Shown: positions 18,307-27,527, numbered from the stretch's first letter. The stretch: DNA of 44,286 nucleotides from a bacterium (GCA_018266105.1 JAFEBA010000059.1:1-44286); one strand, 5' to 3'. A program made the numbers and translations. The notes: generated by a model not told the origin, from the sequence alone.

Positions 18307-18639
18307 ATGGACACCGAACTTTTCTCAGTTCACAACCGTCGCGTCCGTCAACGTTGCAACCATCAGGTCAAAGTACAGGGAGAGAACCTGCAAGGCCTGA
18401 CCCTCAATCTGAGTCTACGCGGAGCACGTATCGTAAGCCGTAGCCCGCTTCGGCGGCGCTTTCTGCTGCGACTGGAACTGGATCGCCCACTGATCGTCGA
18501 CGCCGAGAAGGTCTGGGAAGCCCCTCTCGGCGGCGGCAATCGAGTCTTTGGAGTCCGCTTCATGCCTGCTCCCGAACAGCAGGCCTTGCTGGCGGCCTGG
18601 TTGCAAACCCAGGCGACCGGTCTAAGACCGATCGCCTGA
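18307..18639 (+). CDS. Small PilZ-domain protein, paralogue 2
   Basis: The 110-aa product is a single PilZ domain with both ligand motifs: R-V-R-Q-R (RxxxR, residues 12-16) and NLSLRGARI (about 38-46). It aligns without gaps over most of its length with the protein at 14616-14918, so a local duplication is likely. It probably binds c-di-GMP; its partner is unknown. The last codons and stop lie inside a strong hairpin (18610-18638). It converges with the FKBP gene, with 8 bases between the stops. Confidence 0.78.
   Translation: MDTELFSVHNRRVRQRCNHQVKVQGENLQGLTLNLSLRGARIVSRSPLRRRFLLRLELDRPLIVDAEKVWEAPLGGGNRVFGVRFMPAPEQQALLAAWLQTQATGLRPIA
18610..18638 (+). terminator. Hairpin over the PilZ 2 stop codon
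   Basis: CAGGCGA and TCGCCTG form a 7-bp stem, extended past a C/A mismatch by CGGTCT/AGACCG. No T run follows, so it may act as a processing block or a weak bidirectional terminator between the two convergent genes. Confidence 0.4.
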
Positions 18640-18647
18640 AAGGGCGC

Positions 18648-19049
18648 TCAGCTGACTCCCAAAAGCTCCACATCAAAGATCAAGGTGGCGTTGGGTGGAA
18701 TCACACCGCCTGCGCCGCGGGCACCGTATCCGAGGTCGGCCGGAATCGTGAGCTTGCGCTTCTCGCCCACCTTCATCCCGGCCACGCCCTCATCCCAGCC
18801 TGCAATCACCTGACGTCCACCCAAATTGAAGCGGAAGGGGTCGTTGCGGTCCAGACTAGAATCGAATTTCGTGCCGTTGGTCAGCCAGCCCGTGTAGTGC
18901 ACAGTCACCTGCTGACCGGGACGGGCTTCCGCGCCCGTTCCGGGAGACAGCACCTGGTATTTCAGGCCAGACGAGGTGATCACCTCGCCGCCACCACCTT
19001 CCGCGCCGGTGCTGGCCGGGGCGGTCATGGAACGAATCAAATCTCTCAA
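18648..19049 (-). CDS. FKBP-type peptidyl-prolyl cis-trans isomerase
   Basis: The 133-aa product is one FKBP domain after a short Gly/Ala-rich tail. Seen motifs are GQQVTVHYTGWLTNGTKFDSS (in part), PFRFNLGGRQVIAGWDEGV, GEKRKLTIPADLGYGARGAGG and IPPNATLIFDVELL. They include the usual active-site Tyr, Phe-Asp, Val-Ile-x-Gly-Trp and Tyr-Gly residues. No signal peptide is visible, so it is probably cytoplasmic. A TTG start at 19049 is chosen because AGGAG lies 6 bases upstream; the first ATG is at codon 8 and lacks such a site. It folds proteins by prolyl isomerisation. Confidence 0.92.
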   Translation of the reverse strand: MRDLIRSMTAPASTGAEGGGGEVITSSGLKYQVLSPGTGAEARPGQQVTVHYTGWLTNGTKFDSSLDRNDPFRFNLGGRQVIAGWDEGVAGMKVGEKRKLTIPADLGYGARGAGGVIPPNATLIFDVELLGVS

Positions 19050-19125
19050 AGCAAACTCCTGGGTATTATGATGCCAGACGGGTTAGTCACGAAGGCTCCG
19101 CACTCCTGGAAGCGAACCAGCCGGA

Positions 19126-22100
19126 GTGCCTACCCATCTCCCACCTGAGATTCAGAAGGAACTGGCCGGATTCTGGTGTTACGCCCAGGATAGCCTCACC
19201 GCCGAAGTATTGGCTCATTTGATGGACGCCACACTACCGGGGCAGACTGTGCGCGACTGGACGGAACTGGTCCGCTATATCCCCAAGGACATGCTTCGCC
19301 CCTCTGACCCCGGGCCGGCTTACTGGCATGCGCGTCTAGCCGAACATTGCCGGAGCCATCTGGTCACTTGTGATTACGCGCGTGGCTCCCTGGTCCATCA
19401 CCTGTTGCAAAGCGACCCCGCCGCGGCCGCGGCTCAACTGGATGACTTCGGCTTCCTTTACATGCGCCTTGAGACCCTGGGTTGCGGCCAGGCCCACCAG
19501 ATTTGGAGCGAACTGTTGAGGCTGCCCGAAGAGCTTCGCCTGGCCGAATGGGAGGATTTTTGGCGCGGCAGGCAATTTTTGATCTCCCCTCCCGACGCTC
19601 CCCATCCCTGCCCGCACCTTTTGTTTCTAGCGCTGGCTGAGGCCTATGCCAGAGGTTCAAGCATTACAGCCAGCGCGCTCAACTGGCTGACCGAGGTAGG
19701 ACCCCGAGACCACTGGTTGCGTCAGCGTTTTCTCCCCGACCGACCCGAGGAACACCCACAGCTGTTCAAGCTCCCGGAGGAGCTCGTCCCGCATCGCCAG
19801 TTTGAACAGGTCTGGATCGCGCAACTTCAATTTAACCAGAGAGGCGACCGTCTGCTGGCGGTCACCAATCAAGGGCGCTCTCGCCTCTGGGACATGGTCA
19901 GTGGAGAGGATTTGGGCAGCGCCGAGCTGCCTGAGGCGGTTTACGAGTGGACTGAAAACGAATTGCTGGCGGTCAGTGGATTTCAGCTATTCAGGCTGGA
20001 CGCACAGCTCAACCTGCTGGAAACTCAAGAACTATGCGGCGATCACCCCTGGGGTCGGCGCCTGGCGGTGGGAGGCGAACGCCTGGCCACCGTTAACCAG
20101 CTCAATCAAATCCTGATCTGCAATTGGAAAGACGGCCAGACCTCGACCCTTTTGCCCCCCCCCGAATGTGGGATCCAGGACCTGCGACTCAGCCAGGACG
20201 CCGGCCGACTCGTTATCCTGGGCAATGATGGAGAGATTCAAGGCTGGCAACTGGATGAGGCCGGCCGTCCCGTTCGACATTACCGCCACTGTCGCCAGCC
20301 CTGGTCGGAGTCCTGGCCCGAATCCGAGGCGGTTTGGGAATGGTGCTCCCAAGGTGACTGGACCCTCAGTTGGGAGAATGGGACCTGGAGATGCTGGAAC
20401 CAGGCCCATGGAGAGCTCGTGGCCCAATGGGGATGCCCACCAAGCGACGAGAAAATCGCTCGCGACAGCCGCGAACGCTATATCCTGACGGGCAAGAAGG
20501 TGATACTGGGTCGAGCCGAGTGCGTCCAAGTGGATAGCCAGCGTTCACGAGCCCTGACCTGGAAGCACGGAGCCTCAACGGCGGAGGTCCTTGATCTCCA
20601 GGATGGAGAGGTGCTGGCCACCCTGAGCGGTCATCGCGACGCGCTGCTGGTTGGCTGCCTGAGCGGTGACGGTCGGCGCGCGGCCACCGTTACCAAGCAA
20701 GGCAACCTGCGCATCTGGGACACGCGCAGCGGGAAGTGCTTGCGTCAACTCAAGGGCAAAGCCAGTTGCGTGGCCTTGAACGAAGACGGAACACTGGCCC
20801 TGAGCGGAGACAATTCCGGTCAGGTGCGCCTTTGGAGCGTGGCCCGGGGACACTGCCTGTCCATCCTGGAGGGCCACGACGAATCGGTTGAATGGCTGGC
20901 TTTCGGAACCGAAGCAAGCCTCATCACGGGCGACGCCCACAACTTCCTGATCTGGGGTCCCGATCGCTCCATCCACGCGCGAGTGGCTCGTCCACCTCGA
21001 ATCTATGCGCGCCAGGTCAGCTCTTGCGGACGCTATGTATACGGCGAAAGAATCGGCAAGACTCGCTGGGGTCAACCCCTGGTTTATGATCTGGATGAAG
21101 CCCGCGTGGTGAATGAACTTCCCTGCCCGGCGGCCAAGCCCGGCGACGCCTGCTTTTCCCCCGATGGTCGCCAGCTGGCGGTAGCCAACCAGGAAGGTGA
21201 GTTCTATCAGTCGGTGTCGTTGCGAGTCTGGGATCTCCAACCTGCGGCCAGCCAGAGTGGCTCCTACCGGCTTCCGCTTCCGTACAACTCGGTGGCTTTG
21301 AGCGCTTCCTACCTGGCCGCTTCCTGCAAAGGCAACCTGGTTCGTGTCTGGAGGCGCGGGCGCCCGACCCCGCCCGGTCACGAAGGGGCCGTGCTCAGTC
21401 TGGACTGCGAAGGGGATCGCTTAATTTCGGGCGGCATCGACAAACAAGCTCTGATCTGGGACCTGAACAGCGGACATTGCTTACATCGGCTACAGCCGGG
21501 GGAGCGCTGGGTCCAGCGAGTCAAGCTTTGTGGTCCCTACGCTTCCCTGGGCGCAGACCAGCAAAGCTGGCTTTATGATTTAGAGACCGGCGGCCGAGAG
21601 CAGCAAGATCTGATCCCGGTTTGCGTCAGCCCTCAGGCCGAAGCCCTCAGCCTGGACAAGGACCGACTGCTGTTCTGGAACCCCAGGGCAGGCAAGCCGC
21701 CTGTGCGCCTGGGCCCGCACCGCCCTCAAATCTCTGGCTGCGCCTTTTCTCCGGACGGGCTAAGAGCAGTCAGCTTCAATGCAAACGGGGGGCTCAAGCT
21801 GTGGGATCTTTCCAGTCTGCGCTGCGTGAAGAGCTGGCAGACCGGGCTGACAGATGCCCGTGAGGTGCGCTGGGTGGAAGACCAGCTGCTGGTTCTGGTT
21901 GGCCCGTCCGGCCTTTGGAGCTGGGATCTTGAACATGGCTCGAGTGCCCGACTGGCCGAACAGTCTTCACAGCCCCGCCAGCTGGAGTTCGGCAACGACT
22001 GGCAGCGACAACCCCTGAAGGTATCCAGACTGGCCGTATGGTTTGGGCCAATTCAGAAAGCCCTGGTCGACTCGCGTGGCCGAGTTAGCGCGGCTCTAGA

Positions 22101-23061
22101 GACGGGAGAATTGCTCTTTTTGGAGCTGATGCCCCCTGGTCCTCAGGTTCGCCACTGCTCCGAGCAACCCACGCTTCGACCGGGGGCCGCTGCCAGACGC
22201 AGGCTTCGGCGCAGCGGCCTGCAGCAAAACGGAATGGAGCGCCTTCAACCCTGTCAACGGGTGCTGCTGCTGGGCAGTGGTGGACGCTCGGATCTGCTGG
22301 CGGCGGTGCCGCTCGCCCTGAGCCTTAAAGCCCAAAACAAGGAAGTCTTTCTGGCCGCCCCCTTGAGTGGAAGAAAGAGTAGCGACCGCTATCGAGAGAT
22401 ACCTTCGAAAGGCAAGGGCTTCGAAAATCGGCTGGCGGCCAGACTCGGCCTTCCGCTCTATGGCTTCCAACCCGAGGGCACCCTGCCGCGCCTGGAAGTG
22501 CTGCGCGACCTGGCTCGCGAACTTTGCATTGACGCCCTGGTGCTGGTTGAGGCTGGGGTGGAAACACTGCTGCGCGGCGACGAACCCAGCCTGGGCACGG
22601 CCGCCGACGATCTGGTCAGCCTGGCGGCGGCCGAACAAATCGAGCTTCCCGTCAAGCTTCTGGCCAATCTTGGATTCGGCTATGATCTAAGTAAAGGCTT
22701 GAGTCACGCCTATACACTGGAGGCCATGGCCGAGTTAACCCGGGACGGAGGCTTCTACGGAAGCTTGAGCCTGCTGCCTGGCACCCCGGAGTTTCAGGCC
22801 CTGCTCGAAGGGGCTCAACTGCTTGCTGCCAGCCACCCGATTCATCGCCTGGTCCAGGCCCTGTGCGGCGAGTTTGGTGGAGAAAATTACCTCAACCCCC
22901 TGGCCAATCAATACTGGTTCTTCAATCTGGATCAAGTGGCGGCTCGCTGCCGAGTCCTGAGGTGGCTGGAAAATAAAATTACGGCCATGGACGTGCATCG
23001 CGCCCTGACGAACTATCTGACGGTCAACCCGCCCCGGCCGTGGATGGAAATTTCGTGCTAG
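19126..23061 (+). CDS. Giant WD40 beta-propeller protein with C-terminal DUF1152-like domain
   Basis: The product is 1311 aa with a GTG start. Residues 1-225 are helical; about 84-118 (ARGSLVHHLLQ, LDDFGFLYMRLETLG) resemble the helical segment that joins NTPase and WD40 parts in APAF1-like STAND proteins. No Walker A NTPase is present. About 226-1005 hold a dozen or more WD-like repeats (SRLWDMVSG, LRIWDTRSGKCL, VRLWSVARGHCL, ALIWDLNSGHCL, LKLWDLSSLRC), enough for two propellers. From about 1040 to 1300 a Rossmann-like domain starts with VLLLGSGGRSDLLAAVPLAL, then VLVEAGVETLLRGDEPSLGT, and resembles DUF1152. The downstream HD gene overlaps by 22 bases. A sensing scaffold is likely; function is unknown. 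Confidence 0.75.
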   Translation: MPTHLPPEIQKELAGFWCYAQDSLTAEVLAHLMDATLPGQTVRDWTELVRYIPKDMLRPSDPGPAYWHARLAEHCRSHLVTCDYARGSLVHHLLQSDPAAAAAQLDDFGFLYMRLETLGCGQAHQIWSELLRLPEELRLAEWEDFWRGRQFLISPPDAPHPCPHLLFLALAEAYARGSSITASALNWLTEVGPRDHWLRQRFLPDRPEEHPQLFKLPEELVPHRQFEQVWIAQLQFNQRGDRLLAVTNQGRSRLWDMVSGEDLGSAELPEAVYEWTENELLAVSGFQLFRLDAQLNLLETQELCGDHPWGRRLAVGGERLATVNQLNQILICNWKDGQTSTLLPPPECGIQDLRLSQDAGRLVILGNDGEIQGWQLDEAGRPVRHYRHCRQPWSESWPESEAVWEWCSQGDWTLSWENGTWRCWNQAHGELVAQWGCPPSDEKIARDSRERYILTGKKVILGRAECVQVDSQRSRALTWKHGASTAEVLDLQDGEVLATLSGHRDALLVGCLSGDGRRAATVTKQGNLRIWDTRSGKCLRQLKGKASCVALNEDGTLALSGDNSGQVRLWSVARGHCLSILEGHDESVEWLAFGTEASLITGDAHNFLIWGPDRSIHARVARPPRIYARQVSSCGRYVYGERIGKTRWGQPLVYDLDEARVVNELPCPAAKPGDACFSPDGRQLAVANQEGEFYQSVSLRVWDLQPAASQSGSYRLPLPYNSVALSASYLAASCKGNLVRVWRRGRPTPPGHEGAVLSLDCEGDRLISGGIDKQALIWDLNSGHCLHRLQPGERWVQRVKLCGPYASLGADQQSWLYDLETGGREQQDLIPVCVSPQAEALSLDKDRLLFWNPRAGKPPVRLGPHRPQISGCAFSPDGLRAVSFNANGGLKLWDLSSLRCVKSWQTGLTDAREVRWVEDQLLVLVGPSGLWSWDLEHGSSARLAEQSSQPRQLEFGNDWQRQPLKVSRLAVWFGPIQKALVDSRGRVSAALETGELLFLELMPPGPQVRHCSEQPTLRPGAAARRRLRRSGLQQNGMERLQPCQRVLLLGSGGRSDLLAAVPLALSLKAQNKEVFLAAPLSGRKSSDRYREIPSKGKGFENRLAARLGLPLYGFQPEGTLPRLEVLRDLARELCIDALVLVEAGVETLLRGDEPSLGTAADDLVSLAAAEQIELPVKLLANLGFGYDLSKGLSHAYTLEAMAELTRDGGFYGSLSLLPGTPEFQALLEGAQLLAASHPIHRLVQALCGEFGGENYLNPLANQYWFFNLDQVAARCRVLRWLENKITAMDVHRALTNYLTVNPPRPWMEISC

Positions 23062-23621
23062 AGGCGCTCAAGCATCTGCGCCAACTGCCCTACTACCAAC
23101 AAAACCTCCCTTGGGGCAAGCCCCGCAGGGGCCACCCGGAGGGGAGTCTGGCCAATCATATTGAAGATTTGGAGACAAACCTGATTGCCATTCGTCACTT
23201 GCTCCGCGAGGGCGAAGAAGACCGTCTACGCCTGTTGATCCACGTCCACGATATCTGCAAACCCGAGGCCTGGGTAGGCGTGGACAGCGATCATCCCCAC
23301 AACCACGCCCTGATGGCCCGGCGGCTATTAGAAAAACTCTCCGACGATCGTGCACTGCTGGCCATCACTCAGTATCACGACGATGGCTACACCATGTATC
23401 AATACTTCCGGCGCGTCGACGCCTACACTCCCCGGCTGCGCCGACTCATCGCCGATGTAGGGGACATGCAACTGTTCATGCTCTTCTTTCTGATCGACAG
23501 CTGTACTCGAGGAAAACACCGCGAGCCGGTGGATTGGTGGATGAACGCCGTTCACCAGGAACATCCGCTGGAGCCGAGGGTTTTTCAGGCCTTTAAGCTT
23601 CTTTTAGGGGTGATGAATTAG
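23040..23621 (+). CDS. HD-domain metal-dependent hydrolase
   Basis: The 193-aa product shows an HD signature. H40 is in SLANHIEDLE, H70-D71 in LLIHVHDICKP, His in HPHNHALMARRLL (about 85-89) and His-Asp in QYHDDGY (about 113-115); a late Asp is in FFLIDSC. HD enzymes are phosphohydrolases acting on nucleotides, cyclic nucleotides or dNTPs, and some are effectors in signalling and defence systems. GTG 23040 overlaps the WD40 gene end by 22 bases; GTG 23055 is an alternative start. It is followed after 8 bases by the deiminase-fold gene, so the three genes form one operon. Substrate is not evident. Confidence 0.8.
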   Translation: MDGNFVLEALKHLRQLPYYQQNLPWGKPRRGHPEGSLANHIEDLETNLIAIRHLLREGEEDRLRLLIHVHDICKPEAWVGVDSDHPHNHALMARRLLEKLSDDRALLAITQYHDDGYTMYQYFRRVDAYTPRLRRLIADVGDMQLFMLFFLIDSCTRGKHREPVDWWMNAVHQEHPLEPRVFQAFKLLLGVMN

Positions 23622-23629
23622 GCTCAGGT

Positions 23630-25012
23630 ATGCGCATCTGGCCATTTTCCTCAGCAGCCGACAAAATAACCACCTACCGCAAAAGCGCGGAGGGCATCGA
23701 GAAGATCCCGTTTTCGGGGCTGGCCACCCGAGAGCAAAGTCCGCCATCCCAGCTTCGCACGCTTGACTCCGTCCAACTTCGGCAGGAAGTCGCCCGTCTG
23801 AAAGCCGCTCGCGGCGGCCAAGGACCTCAGGATGAGTTGCTGGCCAAAGACGCCGGAGTCAATCCCAGCCAAATGCTCATGGCTCACGATCCTCAAGACA
23901 AAGCCAGCCTGCCCTACATTGAGCAGATGGCGCTGGTGGGTCAGGTGGAAGACTTTCACGTGGTCGTGGACACACAGCCCGAACATCTGCAAAAAGCGAA
24001 GCGTAAGCTGGATAAGCAGGCTGCCGCCAACACCAGTTGGATCACCAACAGCGGCGGACATGACAGCTGGACCGAAGACCACGGTGAATTTACCCGTAAG
24101 GGCGGGGTGATCGTCCCGGCCCTGATGCCAGTGGACACCGAAATCGACGCCTGGGTCTTTAAAGCTCGAGCCGAGCGCTACCGCGAAATGGAAAAGCAAG
24201 GTGAAAAGCACCCCGGTTGCAACTACGCCATTCAGGGGCTGATGAACGGCCGCCAGGCTCAGGAAGAACTCATCAACTCGGCCCTCAGCACCGGGGTTCA
24301 GGATGTTCGCATGGCCGTCAGCTATGTGGAGGGCGGCAATATTCTCAACGGCCATCGGGCTGACGGAACCCCATATGCTCTGGTGGGTCGGGACAGCCTG
24401 GCGGTTACGGCCAAACTTCTGACCGGCAAGGCCGGCGAAGCCGAAGCCGTTTCGCAAATTGCGGCTGACTACGGCTTGAAGCCTGAAAACATCATTCCTG
24501 TTGAACAACCCGGGGATTTCCATCTGGACATGGCCATGACCCTGGCCGGTCCCGGCCAGGTTCTGCTGAACGACTCTCGCCAGGTGCTGGCTCTGCAGAA
24601 AGAGTGGATTACTCAACATTACAAACACACCTGGTTCAATCGAGACGAGCAGCCGGCCGAACTCGAGCAGGTGGAGAAAAAGGCGAACAAAACCGCGGTC
24701 TTTGAAGATATTGTAGAAAAACAACTGAAGGCGGCTGGCCTGGAAGTCCATCGTGTGCCTGCTGTCTTTCCTAAATCCGTGGCCAATTCGCAGATGAATT
24801 TCTTGAACTTGCGCCAGGGGCAAAATGATCGGGGCGAGACCTTTGCCGTCTCCTTGGGCGGAGAGGAACGAGCCGAGCAGGCCTTCGCAGAAACGCTTCT
24901 AACCAAAATACCAGGTGGCTACCACCGGATTCATTTCTTGGACCGCAACCTCACTCCCGAAACTTTGCATTACAACGGCGGCATCAAATGCCGCACCAAG
25001 GTTAAGGCCTAA
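23630..25012 (+). CDS. Agmatine/peptidyl-arginine deiminase-fold enzyme
   Basis: The 460-aa product has guanidine-modifying-enzyme motifs: DSWTEDHGEF (about 143-152), VSYVEGGNILNG (about 228-239), GDFHLDMAMTLAGPGQVLLND with the catalytic His, and C-terminal HYNGGIKCRT with the nucleophile Cys at 454. Porphyromonas-type PAD and agmatine deiminase (AguA) share this pattern and hydrolyse arginine or agmatine guanidino groups to citrulline or carbamoyl products. The first ~60 residues are a low-complexity polar extension without a signal peptide. It is longer than AguA (about 360 aa). It is the last gene of the WD40/HD operon and overlaps the convergent helicase gene by 11 bases. Peptidyl or small-molecule substrate is undecided. 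Confidence 0.78.
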   Translation: MRIWPFSSAADKITTYRKSAEGIEKIPFSGLATREQSPPSQLRTLDSVQLRQEVARLKAARGGQGPQDELLAKDAGVNPSQMLMAHDPQDKASLPYIEQMALVGQVEDFHVVVDTQPEHLQKAKRKLDKQAAANTSWITNSGGHDSWTEDHGEFTRKGGVIVPALMPVDTEIDAWVFKARAERYREMEKQGEKHPGCNYAIQGLMNGRQAQEELINSALSTGVQDVRMAVSYVEGGNILNGHRADGTPYALVGRDSLAVTAKLLTGKAGEAEAVSQIAADYGLKPENIIPVEQPGDFHLDMAMTLAGPGQVLLNDSRQVLALQKEWITQHYKHTWFNRDEQPAELEQVEKKANKTAVFEDIVEKQLKAAGLEVHRVPAVFPKSVANSQMNFLNLRQGQNDRGETFAVSLGGEERAEQAFAETLLTKIPGGYHRIHFLDRNLTPETLHYNGGIKCRTKVKA

Positions 25013-26975
25013 CTCGCAAGGCTCCGTAGGCCAGAGCTGTTTCCAGCACCTGAGCCAGCACCGTTCCGCCCGCCCTCTGACGAACGTAATCCAGCGGCGC
25101 GATGACGATGAGTTTGCCGCGGGCTCGCGACAGGCTGACATTCAGCAAATTGGCAGAGGCCGAGTGGGCACCGCGACCGGCCAGCAGGACGCCCGGTTCC
25201 AGCGGCGGCGCATCCGTAATATCGAGAATGACAACGTCGCGCTCGTGGCCCTGAAAACGATGTACGGTGGCGCAGTCGATCAACTCATCCGGCTGAGTGC
25301 CCAGTAACTCCTGGATGCGCTGGACCTGCTTGCGATAAGGCGCGATGATGGCCACGCTGTGTCCATTGGCGGCCGCCAGGCGGGCCAGGCGCACCGCTTC
25401 AGCGGCGCTGGCAGGGTTGTAACGGCTATAATCTCCCGGATCAGTTCGAGCCTCTCCTGCCAGGTCCAACACCACCAGAGCCTGACCCGCGAAGGGAGCG
25501 GTGGCGGCAATGCTGGCGGCCTCTTGCGGAGGCTGGTGCTGTAAACCTCCTGCGTAAAACAGGCGGCTGACCAGTTCCCCAATCTGCGGATGCATTCGAT
25601 ATTGAATATTGAGCATCAAACGCTCGGGGCGCTCTCCCAGCACTGCGAAAATATTGCGACCCATGGCCTGCTGGGCGAAGGGATCGCGGCTGGTCAAAAT
25701 CGACGGCAACTGCTGAGGGTCTCCCACCAGCACCACCTGCAGGCGAGCTCTTCCGGCCGCCAGGTAGATGGTGGGTAACAAGGCCATGCCCGCCTCTTCC
25801 ACAACCACCGAATCAAACTGCTGCTCTTTCAGGAGTGGACTGACATAACTGTTGGCCAGGGTGGTGAGCAGGATGCGACATTCATCCACGGCCTGCTGTT
25901 GACCCTCCGTCAAGGTTTGGCGAGCCCAGCGAGCGCGCAGTCGCCAACCCAGGTGCAAGCTCTCCAGTCGGCGGGCACGCCGCTGCAGCAAAACCTCTTG
26001 CTGGGCTGACGACAGTCCAGCCCAGCGCAGGCCCCGCTCGCTGCCCACTACCGCGCCGAGGTCCGCAGCCTCGAGTCCACCTGGAGCATCGGCAAAAAGA
26101 TCCAGTTGTTGGGCCTCGGCGGCGGCCTGCCGAGCGCGGGCCAGCAGCGGCAGCAATTCCTGCTGTTGCTTCAAAATCCAATCCAGGCGAACTCGGCTGC
26201 GGGCCAGCTGCCCTTGAGCCTGGTCCTGGGTGGCCGCCACCACCTGTTCGAGCGAGCACTCCTGGCCCCCGAGCTGGATGACCTGATGCTGAGCAAAAAC
26301 CTCTCTCAAGGAGGGCGTGCCCTGCAGACGCTGCAAGACCTGGTCCAGAGCGGCGTGGGTGGTCGAAGTAATCAGCACCCGTCGACCTTCCGCCACCAAA
26401 AGCGCAATCAACTGGGCCAGGGTGGTGGTTTTGCCGGTCCCCGGCGGGCCCCAGAGAATGCTGAGTTGACTTTCCAGGGCCAGCCGCACCGCCTGAGCCT
26501 GGCTCTCGTTGAGAGAATGATCGAAAGGTCGTGGAGTGACTGACAGACGCCCCACCGGTTGCTTGCCGAACGCGCGCAGAGCCATCTCTGGAAAGGGCAC
26601 ATTCTCCAGAGCCTTCTGCATCTCATCGTAGAGAAACCAGGGCACGAAGATGAGGCGATAGGCTCCCTCGCGCAGACTGATGGGCAACTCGCTGCGCAGA
26701 ACCACCTCACCCTCACTGATTTGCACCAGCGTAACCGGCACCTCCAGACCGGTCGGCTCCCGCAAACTGCAGGCCACACCGGGAGTCACCCGGTCACTGG
26801 GACGAGGCAGGCGAAAGGCATAAAAGCTTTTCTCGGCCTGATTCATCTCGGCCAGACAACGACCGCCTTCCAGCGGCACTTCATAGGCACCCGAATCCTG
26901 GCGTAAGGCCAGCTTCTCAGCCTCAATCGCGCGTCGGAAAGTGTTGACGAACTGGGCGTCGAGCGTCAGGCTCAC
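25002..26975 (-). CDS. UPF1/Dna2-like superfamily 1B helicase
   Basis: The 657-aa product has SF1 motifs: SQAQAVRLAL (Q/I region), ILWGPPGTGKTTTLAQL (Walker A), VLITSTTHAALDQVL (Ia), VVVEEAGMALLP (motif II, with EEAG replacing DEA), VVLVGDPQQLPSI (III), NIQYRMHPQIGELVSRLFY (IV), TVHRFQGHERDVVILDI (V) and NLLNVSLSRARGKLIVI (VI). It probably unwinds DNA or RNA in the 5'-3' direction. No nuclease domain is attached. Residues 1-130 resemble the beta-barrel 1B-type N-domain of this group. Its start overlaps the end of the upstream GGDEF-like gene by 4 bases, so the two are coupled. Confidence 0.9.
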   Translation of the reverse strand: MSLTLDAQFVNTFRRAIEAEKLALRQDSGAYEVPLEGGRCLAEMNQAEKSFYAFRLPRPSDRVTPGVACSLREPTGLEVPVTLVQISEGEVVLRSELPISLREGAYRLIFVPWFLYDEMQKALENVPFPEMALRAFGKQPVGRLSVTPRPFDHSLNESQAQAVRLALESQLSILWGPPGTGKTTTLAQLIALLVAEGRRVLITSTTHAALDQVLQRLQGTPSLREVFAQHQVIQLGGQECSLEQVVAATQDQAQGQLARSRVRLDWILKQQQELLPLLARARQAAAEAQQLDLFADAPGGLEAADLGAVVGSERGLRWAGLSSAQQEVLLQRRARRLESLHLGWRLRARWARQTLTEGQQQAVDECRILLTTLANSYVSPLLKEQQFDSVVVEEAGMALLPTIYLAAGRARLQVVLVGDPQQLPSILTSRDPFAQQAMGRNIFAVLGERPERLMLNIQYRMHPQIGELVSRLFYAGGLQHQPPQEAASIAATAPFAGQALVVLDLAGEARTDPGDYSRYNPASAAEAVRLARLAAANGHSVAIIAPYRKQVQRIQELLGTQPDELIDCATVHRFQGHERDVVILDITDAPPLEPGVLLAGRGAHSASANLLNVSLSRARGKLIVIAPLDYVRQRAGGTVLAQVLETALAYGALRVRP

Positions 26976-27478
26976 GCCGGTTGGGGTCGGTCCCCTTCGT
27001 AAACCAGGCCGTAGCCATCGGTCTGAGCGCGCTCCAGGGCCACGCGGGCCTCCGCAATCAGAACTTCGGGGTCGGTCCCATGGTCGGGATGGGCCACAAT
27101 GGCCACGTTGACCGTCAACTGAATCAGGTCATCCAGGCTCTCACCGGCAAACTCGTGGCTTTCCGCCTCCTTGCAAATCCGTTCGGCTACCACTCGCGCC
27201 CCCTGCAGATCGGTTTCGGGGAGAACCGCAGCCAGCAACTCTCCATCCAAACGTCCCCCGGCATCCACGTCCCGCAGGCCCTTTCTGATGATCCCGGCCA
27301 ACTGCAACATGGGTCCGTAGCTTTTGACGGTTCGGGCATTAAAGGACTGAGGTCCTTTGTGGGACCAGCTGGCAACCAGGAGGGCCAGCGGACGATCGAA
27401 GCGCACCGCACGCCTGAGTTCCTCCTCAAAGCGCTCCATGAAGATTTCGTGATCGAGCAGCCCGGTTGTCGTGTCCAC
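26972..27478 (-). CDS. Degenerate GGDEF-domain protein
   Basis: The product is about 168 aa, one GGDEF domain: TTGLLDHEIFMERFEEELRRA at the start, then DVDAGGRLDGELLAAVLPET, and IVAHPDHGTDPEVLIAEAR at the end. The usual [G/S]GD/EEF loop here reads L-D-G-E-L, so diguanylate cyclase activity is probably lost and the protein may bind nucleotide or act as a scaffold. GTG 27478 is chosen because AAGGAG lies 6 bases upstream; TTG 27484 abuts that site. The stop overlaps the helicase start by 4 bases. The combination of a GGDEF remnant with a helicase is uncommon. Confidence 0.75.
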   Translation of the reverse strand: MDTTTGLLDHEIFMERFEEELRRAVRFDRPLALLVASWSHKGPQSFNARTVKSYGPMLQLAGIIRKGLRDVDAGGRLDGELLAAVLPETDLQGARVVAERICKEAESHEFAGESLDDLIQLTVNVAIVAHPDHGTDPEVLIAEARVALERAQTDGYGLVYEGDRPQPA

Positions 27479-27527
27479 GCCCAACTCCTTGAAAGTTTCT
27501 CGAGCCCATGCTTGGACGTCGCCTGCT

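Noticed and set aside
23651..24823. 390-codon minus-strand frame
   Set aside because: It is antisense to the deiminase-fold gene and has no recognisable domain.
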